Source: Kutzneria buriramensis (GTDB taxonomy: Bacteria > Actinomycetota > Actinomycetes > Mycobacteriales > Pseudonocardiaceae). From it: DNA of 64,000 bases. The position numbers and the translations under genes were made by a program. Below the pieces are notes generated by a model. It worked only from the letters and a program-made list of their open reading frames with translations. It did no database searches and was not told where the DNA came from. This document shows, piece after piece, positions 49,536 through 57,023 of this stretch (positions within the stretch are counted from its first letter, which is position 1; the number at the start of each line of letters is the position of its first letter). The stretch is from assembly GCF_043575855.1 (NCBI RefSeq), contig NZ_CP144375.1, positions 5,518,001 through 5,582,000 of the forward strand, read 5' to 3'.

Positions 49536-52340
49536 ATGACCGAGCAGACCGCTGAGGCGGCGCCGGCCCACCGTTACACCGCCGAACTGGCCGGCGAGTT
49601 CGAGCGCCGCTGGCAGCAGCACTGGGAGGAGCACGGCACCTTCCACGCGCCGAACCCGGTCGGCGCGCTGAGCAGCGACGCGCCGCTGCCCGCCGACAAG
49701 ATGTTCGTGCAGGACATGTTCCCGTACCCGTCGGGCGCGGGCCTGCACGTCGGCCACCCCCTGGGCTTCATCGGCACCGACGTGTTCGCCCGGTTCCACC
49801 GGATGAACGGCCGGAACGTGCTGCACACCATGGGCTTCGACGCGTTCGGCCTGCCGGCCGAGCAGTACGCCGTGCAGACCGGGCAGCACCCGCGCAAGAC
49901 CACCGAGGACAACATCGCCACCTACCTGCGGCAGATCCGCCGGGTGGGGCTGGGCCACGACGAGCGCCGCCGGATCTCCACCATCGACCCGGGCTACTAC
50001 CGGTGGACGCAGTGGATCTTCCTGCGCATCTACAACTCCTGGTACGACGAGTCGGCCGGGCGGGCGCGGCCGATCGCCGAGCTGGAGGCCGAGTACGCCA
50101 AGGACCCGTCCTGGGCGACGCTGTCCGACGACGAGCGCCGCGCGAAGATCGACTCACGGCGGCTGGCCTACCTGTCCGAGGCGCCGGTGAACTGGTGCCC
50201 GGGCCTGGGCACCGTGCTGTCCAACGAGGAGGTCACCGCGGACGGCCGCAGCGAGCGCGGCAACTTCCCGGTGTTCCGGCGCAACCTGCGCCAGTGGATG
50301 ATGCGCATCACCGCCTACTCCGACCGCCTGGTCGACGACCTGGACCGGCTGGACTGGCCCGAGAAGATCAAGTCGATGCAGCGCAACTGGATCGGGCGCT
50401 CGCACGGCGCCCGGGTCCGCTTCGCGTCCGGCGAGCACAGCATCGAGGTCTTCACCACCCGGCCCGACACCCTGTTCGGCGCGACCTACCTGGTAGTAGC
50501 CCCGGAGCACCCGCTGGTGGACTCGCTGACCGCCGACGCCTGGCCGTCCGATGTGGACGACCGGTGGACCGGTGGCGCGGCCACCCCGGCGGAAGCCGTT
50601 GCGGCGTACCGGCTGGCGGCCTCCCGCAAGTCCGAACTGGACCGTCAGGAGAACAAGGACAAGACCGGTGTGTTCACCGGCTCGTACGCGGTCAACCCGG
50701 TCAACGGCGCGAGCATCCCGGTGTTCGTCGCCGACTACGTGCTGATGGGCTACGGCACCGGCGCGATCATGGCGGTGCCCGGTCAGGACACCCGCGACTG
50801 GGACTTCGCCGAGGTGTTCGGGCTGCCGATCATCCGCACCGTGCAGCCCACGGAAGGCTTCGACGGCAAGGCCTTCACCGGCGAGGGCCCCGCCATCAAC
50901 TCGGGCTTCCTGGACGGCATGGACGTCGTGCAGGCCAAGAAGGCGATCACCGAGTGGCTGGCCGAGCGCGGCGCCGGCGAGGGCACCGTGCAGTACAAGC
51001 TGCGCGACTGGCTGTTCTCCCGGCAGCGCTACTGGGGCGAGCCGTTCCCGATCGTCTACGACGAGCACGGCGTCGCCCACGACATCCCCGTCGACCAGCT
51101 GCCGGTCGAGCTGCCCGAGGTGGACGACTACTCGCCGCGGACCTTCGACCCGAACGACCCGAACACCGAGCCGTCGCCGCCGCTGTCCCGCGCCACCGAG
51201 TGGCTGAACGTGGAGCTGGACCTGGGCGACGGGCCGAAGATGTACCGGCGCGACGCCAACACCATGCCCAACTGGGCCGGCTCCTGCTGGTACCAGCTGC
51301 GCTACGTGGACCCGGAGAACACCGACCGGTTCGTCGACGCGGTCAACGAGAAGTACTGGTTGGGCCCGCGCCCGGAGATCCACGGCTCCGCCGACCCGGG
51401 CGGCGTGGACCTGTACATCGGCGGCGTCGAGCACGCCGTGCTGCACCTGCTGTACTCCCGGTTCTGGCAGAAGGTGCTGTTCGACCTGGGCGAGGTCAGC
51501 TCGGACGAGCCGTACCGCCGGCTGTTCAACCAGGGCTACATCCAGGCCTACGCCTACACCGACGCGCGCGGCGTGTACGTGCCGGCCGACGAGGTCGTCG
51601 AGCGGGACGGCAAGTACTTCTGGCAGGACCAGGAGGTCAACCGCGAGTACGGCAAGATGGGCAAGAGCCTGAAGAACGTCGTCACCCCCGACGAGATGTG
51701 CGACAACTACGGGGCCGACACCTTCCGGCTGTACGAGATGTCCATGGGGCCGCTGGAGGTCTCCCGGCCGTGGGCGACCAAGGACGTCGTCGGCGCGCAG
51801 CGCTTCCTGCAACGGCTGTGGCGCAACATGGTCGACGAGGAGACCGGGCAGCTGCGGGTCAGCGAGGCGGAGCCGGACGAGGCGACGCTGCGCGCGCTGC
51901 ACAAGGCGATCGCCGGCGTCCGCGAGGACTACGCGGAGATGCGCTACAACACCGCCGGCGCGAAGCTGATCGAGCTGAACAACTTCCTGACCAAGGCCGG
52001 CGTCACGCCGCGGTCGGTCGCCGAGCCGCTGGTGCTGATGCTGGCGCCGCTGTGCCCGCACATCGCCGAGGAGCTGTGGCAGCGGCTGGGCCACGACACC
52101 TCGCTGGCGCACGGGCCGTTCCCGGTGGCCGACGAGCGCTACCTGGTCGACGACACGGTCGAGTACCCGATCCAGGTCAACGGCAAGGTGAAGGCGCGGA
52201 TCACCGTGGCCGCCGACGCCGACCAGGAGCAGGTCAAGGCGGTCGCGCTGGCCGACGCGAAGGTGGCCGAGCTGCTGGGCGGCAAGGAGCCGCGCAAGGT
52301 CATCGTGGTGCCGGGCCGGCTGGTCAACATCGTCGCGTGA
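49536..52340 (+). CDS. leuS: Leucyl-tRNA synthetase
   Basis: Class I aminoacyl-tRNA synthetase (934 aa) charging tRNA-Leu. The HIGH motif is GLHVGHPLGF and the KMSKS motif is KMGKSLKNVV. The editing (CP1) domain with TTRPDTLFGATYLVVAPEHPL is present, and the C-terminal domain ends PRKVIVVPGRLVNIVA. ATG 49536 gives MTEQTAEAAPAHRYTAEL with GAGAGGG upstream. A leucine-codon leader and terminator-like hairpin precede it. Transcription ends at the hairpin 52344-52375. Confidence 0.98.
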   Translation: MTEQTAEAAPAHRYTAELAGEFERRWQQHWEEHGTFHAPNPVGALSSDAPLPADKMFVQDMFPYPSGAGLHVGHPLGFIGTDVFARFHRMNGRNVLHTMGFDAFGLPAEQYAVQTGQHPRKTTEDNIATYLRQIRRVGLGHDERRRISTIDPGYYRWTQWIFLRIYNSWYDESAGRARPIAELEAEYAKDPSWATLSDDERRAKIDSRRLAYLSEAPVNWCPGLGTVLSNEEVTADGRSERGNFPVFRRNLRQWMMRITAYSDRLVDDLDRLDWPEKIKSMQRNWIGRSHGARVRFASGEHSIEVFTTRPDTLFGATYLVVAPEHPLVDSLTADAWPSDVDDRWTGGAATPAEAVAAYRLAASRKSELDRQENKDKTGVFTGSYAVNPVNGASIPVFVADYVLMGYGTGAIMAVPGQDTRDWDFAEVFGLPIIRTVQPTEGFDGKAFTGEGPAINSGFLDGMDVVQAKKAITEWLAERGAGEGTVQYKLRDWLFSRQRYWGEPFPIVYDEHGVAHDIPVDQLPVELPEVDDYSPRTFDPNDPNTEPSPPLSRATEWLNVELDLGDGPKMYRRDANTMPNWAGSCWYQLRYVDPENTDRFVDAVNEKYWLGPRPEIHGSADPGGVDLYIGGVEHAVLHLLYSRFWQKVLFDLGEVSSDEPYRRLFNQGYIQAYAYTDARGVYVPADEVVERDGKYFWQDQEVNREYGKMGKSLKNVVTPDEMCDNYGADTFRLYEMSMGPLEVSRPWATKDVVGAQRFLQRLWRNMVDEETGQLRVSEAEPDEATLRALHKAIAGVREDYAEMRYNTAGAKLIELNNFLTKAGVTPRSVAEPLVLMLAPLCPHIAEELWQRLGHDTSLAHGPFPVADERYLVDDTVEYPIQVNGKVKARITVAADADQEQVKAVALADAKVAELLGGKEPRKVIVVPGRLVNIVA

Positions 52341-52343
52341 GTC

Positions 52344-52375
52344 CCTGAGGGGTCCCGCTCGCGGGACCCCTCAGG
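52344..52375. terminator. Bidirectional terminator between leuS and the TetR gene
   Basis: Perfect 14-bp stem (52344-52357 with 52362-52375) and CTCG loop, 3 nt after the leuS stop. The right arm overlaps the stop codon and last bases of the TetR gene. Confidence 0.8.
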
Positions 52376-53126
52376 CCGCGTCGGCCAGGCCGATGTCGTC
52401 CAGCAGCTGGGTGAGCATGGATTCGAACAGCGGCTCCGGGTTGGTCACCGCGAACGGGAACCGCCCGAACACCTCCAGGGCCACCTGGCCGTACAGGCGG
52501 ACCCAGAACTGGAGCATCAGGTAGACCACGGACAGGTTGAGCGCCTGCTCGGGCAGCTCGATGCCCTCCTGCTTGATCTGCGCCAGCAGGGTGCCGCGGA
52601 AGGCGATGAGGTCGCCGCGCAGCTCCTCGGGCACGTGCTCCTCGTCGGGCAGCAGCAGCTCGTGGGCGGCCAGCAGCTTGCCGGCCATGTTCAGGAAGAT
52701 CCGGCCGAACTGGTCCTTGGCCGGCCGCAGCATCTTGCCCGTCGAGTCGTCGACCACGCAGTGCGCGGAGTCGTCGGGCGAGGCGAAGACGAGGGTGAAT
52801 TCCTGCGGGTGGGCCAGCGCCCAGCGGCGGAAACCGCGGCAGACGGCCAGCACGCCGCCGACCGCGTCGTGCTCGTCGATCTGGCCGATGTCGGCGGTCA
52901 GCTCCGCGCCCAGGTCGACGCAGATGTCGTCGATCACGCGCCGCAGCAGGTCCTCGCGCGAGTCGTAGTACCGGTACAGCGCGGGCGCGGTGATGCCCAG
53001 CTCACGGGCGATCGCGCGCAGCGTGACGGCCTCGCGGCCCTGCTCCACCAGTAGCCTGCGCGCCTGCTGGCGGATTTCCCGCTCGGTGTCGGCGCGGGGC
53101 CGATCACGTCGCGTGGTCTCCGTCAT
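52371..53126 (-). CDS. TetR/AcrR family transcriptional regulator
   Basis: 251-aa one-component repressor. The helix-turn-helix is VTLRAIARELGITAPALYRYYDSREDLL (about 35-62); the C-terminal ligand domain is of the TetR_C_13-like actinobacterial kind. It is divergent from the MMPL transporter gene, and two copies of a 16-bp operator lie between them, so it probably represses both. Inducer unknown; family knowledge suggests a lipid or drug. Confidence 0.92.
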   Translation of the reverse strand: MTETTRRDRPRADTEREIRQQARRLLVEQGREAVTLRAIARELGITAPALYRYYDSREDLLRRVIDDICVDLGAELTADIGQIDEHDAVGGVLAVCRGFRRWALAHPQEFTLVFASPDDSAHCVVDDSTGKMLRPAKDQFGRIFLNMAGKLLAAHELLLPDEEHVPEELRGDLIAFRGTLLAQIKQEGIELPEQALNLSVVYLMLQFWVRLYGQVALEVFGRFPFAVTNPEPLFESMLTQLLDDIGLADAA

Positions 53127-53143
53127 AGTTCACCCCATCGTGT

Positions 53144-53196
53144 TGTAAACGCCGTTAACCATCCCGTACCGTCGGACCGAGTTAACAGTGTTTACA
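53144..53196. promoter_or_regulatory. Duplicated operator between TetR and MMPL genes
   Basis: TGTAAACGCCGTTAAC (53144-53159) and its inverted near-copy GTTAACAGTGTTTACA (53181-53196) share TGTAAAC-N3-GTTAAC. The centres are 37 bp apart. The only AT-rich stretch in the divergent promoter region. Confidence 0.75.
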
Positions 53197-53237
53197 GGTG
53201 GCTGTCCTAGGGGAACGGTACAACGACGGAGGGGTGG

Positions 53238-55397
53238 ATGTTCGCTTCCTGGGGAACGCTGGCGTACCGACGCCGCTGGATCGTGATCATCGGCGTGCTG
53301 TTGCTGACGGTGATCGGCGGCGCCTGGGGTGCGGGGGTGACCGGCAGCCTCACCCAGGGCGGCTACGACGATCCCGGCAGCCAGGCCGCGCAGGTCGACA
53401 AGGTGATCGAGGACTCCATCGGCAAGCAGGGCGGCGACGTCGTCGTGCTGTACACCGCGCCGGCCGGAACCACCGTCGACGACCCGGCACTGGCCCGCAA
53501 GATCAACGACAAGCTGGCGGCGCTGCCCAAGGACGACGTGAGCAAGGTCGTCTCGTACTGGAACACCCACGTGCCGCAGCTCGCCGACGCGAGCAGGACG
53601 CACGGTCTGGCCACCATCACCCTTGCCTCCGCCGACCAGAGCAAGCAGAGCGCGCAGTACGCGGCGATCGCCGACAAGCTCGCGGTCGACGGCGTGCAGA
53701 CCCAGATCGGCGGCCAGGCGCCGCTCCAGAAGACGATCACCGACAAGTCCATGACCGACGTGGAGTTCGCCGAGTTCGTCTCGCTGCCGGTGGTGCTCGT
53801 GCTGCTGGTGGTGATCTTCGGCAGCGTCGTCGCGGCGCTGATGCCGGTGCTCGTCGGCGGCCTGTCCATCCTCGGCGCGCTGGGCGTGCTGCGGTTGATC
53901 TCCCTCGGCCTGGACGTGAACACCTTCGCGGTGAACGTGGCGTCGCTGCTGGGGCTGGGCTTGGCCATCGACTACGGCCTGTTCACCGTCGGGCGGTTCC
54001 GTGAGGAACTCGCCGCCGGTCGCGACACCGCCGAGGCCGTGCGCCGCACCGTCGCCACCGCCGGACGGACCGTCGCCTTCTCCGCGACGCTGCTGGTGAT
54101 CGCCCTGGCCGGGCTGATGGTGTTCCCGCTCGACTTCCTCAAGGCCGTCGCCTACGGCGGCATGTCCGCGGTGGCCATCGCCGCCATCGTGTCGCTGACG
54201 CTGCTGCCGGCGATGCTGAGCGTGCTCGGTCCCCGTATCGACAAGCTGTCGGTGCCGTGGCGGCGGGGCAAGGCCGCCAACCCGGAGCCGCGCTGGCTCA
54301 ACCGCGTGGCCGGCACCGTGATGAAGCGGCCGGCGCTGTTCGTGGTGCCGATCGTCGCCGTGCTGCTGGTGCTCGGCGCGCCGTTCCTGAACGTGAAGTT
54401 CGGCGCCGCCGACGAGAAGCAGCTGCCGCCCAGCGACCCCGGGCGTCAGGCCATCGAGTCCATCACCAAGGCGTTCCCGTCCACCGGCAACGACGTCGCC
54501 TCGATCGTGCTGCGGGGCAAGACGCTGGGCCAGGCCGACATGGCGAAGTTCGTCCAGGACGCCGGCAAGGTCGCCAGTGACGTGCACCCGGTCGGCGCCA
54601 AGGGCGACGTGTACGTGTTCACCGGCAACCTGCCCGGTGACCCGCTCGGCGACCAGGCCAAGGATGCCGTCAAGGATTTGCGGGCGCTGCCCCACCCGGC
54701 AGGCACCGAGGTGCTGGTCGGCGGCTTCACGGCCAAGCTGGCCGACAGCACCCAGTCGATCTTCGACCGGCTGCCGTGGATGGTCGCCATCCTCGTCGGC
54801 GCGACGCTGCTGTTGATGTTCCTGGCGTTCGGCTCCGTGCTGCTGCCGATCAAGGCCGTGCTGATGAGCGCCCTGAGCCTGTCGGCGACCTTCGGCGTGC
54901 TGACGTTCGTGTTCCAGGAGGGGCACGGCGCCGGGGTGCTCGACGTGACGCCGCAGCCGATGCAGGTCGGCGTGATGGTGCTGATCGGTGCGCTCGTGTT
55001 CGGCCTGTCCACCGACTACGAGACGTTCCTGCTGTCGCGGATGGTCGAGGCCCGGAACAAGGGCATGTCCACGCCCGAGGCCGTGCGCACCGGCCTGGTC
55101 CGCACGGGTCGGATGATCAGCGCCGCCGCCCTGCTGCTGATCGTCGTCACCGGCGCTTTCGGCCTGTCCAGCATCGTGATCATGCGGTTCATCGGCGTCG
55201 GCATGATCGTCGCGCTGGTGCTGGACGCGACGGTGGTGCGGCTGCTGCTGGTGCCGGCCGTGCTGCGGCTGCTCGGCAACGCCGCGTGGTGGGCCCCCGG
55301 TCCGCTGCGCCGGCTCCAGGAGCGGGTCGGCATCCAGGAGTCGGACGAGCCGGACGACGACGTGGCGGTTGTGCGGGAGCCGGAGCTCGTGCACTGA
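53238..55397 (+). CDS. MMPL family RND transporter
   Basis: 719-aa RND-type exporter with 12 membrane helices in two repeats, each starting with one helix, a roughly 130-residue extracellular domain and five further helices. The proton-relay motifs are present as GLGLAIDYGLFTVGRFREE and VFGLSTDYETFLLSRMVEA (Asp-Tyr pair in both halves, as in MmpL). Substrates in the family are lipids, siderophores or drugs. ATG 53238 has GGAGGGG upstream. Controlled by the divergent TetR gene. Two DnaA boxes follow. Confidence 0.94.
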   Translation: MFASWGTLAYRRRWIVIIGVLLLTVIGGAWGAGVTGSLTQGGYDDPGSQAAQVDKVIEDSIGKQGGDVVVLYTAPAGTTVDDPALARKINDKLAALPKDDVSKVVSYWNTHVPQLADASRTHGLATITLASADQSKQSAQYAAIADKLAVDGVQTQIGGQAPLQKTITDKSMTDVEFAEFVSLPVVLVLLVVIFGSVVAALMPVLVGGLSILGALGVLRLISLGLDVNTFAVNVASLLGLGLAIDYGLFTVGRFREELAAGRDTAEAVRRTVATAGRTVAFSATLLVIALAGLMVFPLDFLKAVAYGGMSAVAIAAIVSLTLLPAMLSVLGPRIDKLSVPWRRGKAANPEPRWLNRVAGTVMKRPALFVVPIVAVLLVLGAPFLNVKFGAADEKQLPPSDPGRQAIESITKAFPSTGNDVASIVLRGKTLGQADMAKFVQDAGKVASDVHPVGAKGDVYVFTGNLPGDPLGDQAKDAVKDLRALPHPAGTEVLVGGFTAKLADSTQSIFDRLPWMVAILVGATLLLMFLAFGSVLLPIKAVLMSALSLSATFGVLTFVFQEGHGAGVLDVTPQPMQVGVMVLIGALVFGLSTDYETFLLSRMVEARNKGMSTPEAVRTGLVRTGRMISAAALLLIVVTGAFGLSSIVIMRFIGVGMIVALVLDATVVRLLLVPAVLRLLGNAAWWAPGPLRRLQERVGIQESDEPDDDVAVVREPELVH

Positions 55398-55403
55398 CCG
55401 CGG

Positions 55404-55430
55404 TTGTCCACAGGGCCGGAGTTGTCCACA
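55404..55430. promoter_or_regulatory. Two perfect DnaA boxes after the MMPL gene
   Basis: TTGTCCACA at 55404-55412 and again at 55422-55430, same orientation, 18 bp apart, 35 kb from oriC and 115 bp before the mycoredoxin gene. Confidence 0.8.
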
Positions 55431-55545
55431 TGTGGATCTTCGCCGCCCCGGGAGCGGCCCTCGGCTCGGTACGCTGAGCGAGGGACGCCCCCCAGGGATG
55501 GGTGGGGGATGGAATATCGGTTCCGGGCGAGAGGTTGGCCATCGA

Positions 55546-55812
55546 GTGACCACTGAAGTGCTTGTACACGTGCGGCCGGGCTGCCCCTTCTGCGACATGC
55601 TGCGGTCCAACCTCAAGCGCAGCGGCCTGCCCTACCGCGAGCTGGACATCTGGCAGGACCCGGACGCGGCGGCGGCGGTGCGGGCGGCGGCCAACGGCAA
55701 CGAGACGGTGCCGACGGTCAACGTGGGCAGCACCTGGATGGTCAACCCCTCGATCCAGCAGGTGCTGGCGGCCGTGCAGGCCGAGGCGCCGGAGCTCCTC
55801 CCTCAGCAGTGA
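55546..55812 (+). CDS. Glutaredoxin/mycoredoxin-like protein
   Basis: 88-aa thioredoxin-fold protein. The redox site is CPFC (Cys13, Cys16), followed by RELDIWQDPDAAAAVRAAANGNETVPTVNVGSTWMVNP, with the VPTV cis-proline and the mycoredoxin-like spacing. In actinobacteria such proteins reduce mycothiol mixed disulphides. GTG 55546 is the start that leaves no extra N-terminus; a longer frame runs up to 55369 but is poorly supported. A leader of about 115 nt holds two DnaA boxes upstream. Confidence 0.9.
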   Translation: MTTEVLVHVRPGCPFCDMLRSNLKRSGLPYRELDIWQDPDAAAAVRAAANGNETVPTVNVGSTWMVNPSIQQVLAAVQAEAPELLPQQ

Positions 55813-55815
55813 GGC

Positions 55816-56856
55816 TCAGCCGGTGACCGCGACGACGGTCGCCGGCTGCTTCTCGCCGGTGATGCGGATCGTCGAGGTGAGCTGGCCGGTGCCGCCGTCG
55901 ACGACGGCGGTGGTGTGGCCGGTGGCCAGGTAGACGCTGTGGTCCCGGTTGGAGACGGCGATGCCGTACACGGGGAACACGAGCGTCTGCACCAGGCGTC
56001 GGGTCACCGTGTCCACAACGGACACGGTGCGGTCCTGGAGGTTGGCGACGTACAGCCGGTCGGCGGTGACGGCGAGCGCGCACGCGCCGACGCCGACGGG
56101 GATGCGCGCGACGACCTTGTCGGTCTTGTTGTCCAGCACGGTGACCGAACCGTCCGTGTTGGACAGTTGGCTGGTGTGCGTGACGTAGGTGGTGGCGCCG
56201 TCGGGGCTGATCGCGACGTACTGAGGCAGCAGGTCCACGGGCACGGTGCGGGTGACGGTCGCGATCCGCGGGTCGATCACGGTGACGGTCGCGCTCTGGT
56301 TGTTCGTCACGTAGAGGTGATTGCCGTCGGGCGTGACGGCGATGCCGGTCGGGACGCTGCCGACCTGCACCACGGCGGCGAGCGTGTCGGTGGCGGTGTC
56401 GAAGCCGAGCACCACGCCCTGCCCGCCCGCGGTGCCGGTGACGTAGAGGCGCTTGCCGTCCGGCCGCACCACGGCCGAGTCGAGCTCGGCTTTGACCTGG
56501 AACCGCTTGACCACCTTGGCCTGGGCCACATCGACGACGGCTACCGAGCCGGTCCAGCCGTTGACCACGTACACGGTGCGGCCGTCGGGACTCGCCGCGA
56601 GGCCGGTGACCTTGCCGCCGGTGTCCACCACGGCGGTGACATCGCCGGCGGCGATGTCCAGGATCTGGAGCTCACCGGTGTCCCCGGCGACGAACGCGTG
56701 CACCGCGGCGGCGTTCACCGCGGGTTGGATCTCCACCGGTAGCTCGGCCTCCAGCCCGGCGGCCAGCAGCGCGCACGCGATTCCGACCGCCACCAGTGCT
56801 CGCAGTCGCCGAGCGCCGAACCGACGCTGGCAGCGCGTGGTGGTCACAAGGCGCAT
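55816..56856 (-). CDS. Exported YVTN beta-propeller protein (YncE-like)
   Basis: 346-aa protein. An N-terminal membrane helix or signal segment (RALVAVGIACALLAAGLEAEL, about 18-38) is followed by seven YVTN-type blades: repeated PDGRTVYVVNGWTGSVAVVD, PDGKRLYVTGTAGGQGVV, PDGNHLYVTNNQSATVTVID and similar. Probably a surface or periplasmic scaffold; ligand unknown. ATG 56856 is chosen because it gives a basic start. Its end lies 4 nt from the mycoredoxin gene stop (tail-to-tail). Confidence 0.88.
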   Translation of the reverse strand: MRLVTTTRCQRRFGARRLRALVAVGIACALLAAGLEAELPVEIQPAVNAAAVHAFVAGDTGELQILDIAAGDVTAVVDTGGKVTGLAASPDGRTVYVVNGWTGSVAVVDVAQAKVVKRFQVKAELDSAVVRPDGKRLYVTGTAGGQGVVLGFDTATDTLAAVVQVGSVPTGIAVTPDGNHLYVTNNQSATVTVIDPRIATVTRTVPVDLLPQYVAISPDGATTYVTHTSQLSNTDGSVTVLDNKTDKVVARIPVGVGACALAVTADRLYVANLQDRTVSVVDTVTRRLVQTLVFPVYGIAVSNRDHSVYLATGHTTAVVDGGTGQLTSTIRITGEKQPATVVAVTG

Positions 56857-56934
56857 GGGAGCATTTTGACCATGGTCCCGGCCACTCGCGCACCCGGGAC
56901 GGGTGAACGTTTGCCCACGGCCGAGAACGCATAA

Positions 56935-57010
56935 GTGCCCTGGTGCCGTATCGCTCGGGGGGCTACGCGATCGGCGCCAGGGCACCCAACCGGCTGCCAA
57001 AACAGCCGGT
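56935..57010 (-). terminator. Two successive hairpins downstream of the DUF2339 gene
   Basis: One stem pairs 56989-56996 with 57003-57010 (8 bp, 6-nt loop). A second pairs 56935-56948 with 56972-56985 (13 of 14 bp plus one G-U). They fall in the gap after the DUF2339 stop and before the next gene. Confidence 0.6.
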
Positions 57011-57023
57011 ACACCAGTGTGTA

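Noticed and set aside
53130..55616. Open frame of about 830 codons opposite the MMPL gene
   Set aside because: His/Gln/Arg/Gly-rich antisense product, typical of codon bias on the reverse strand; covers the divergent promoter region as well.
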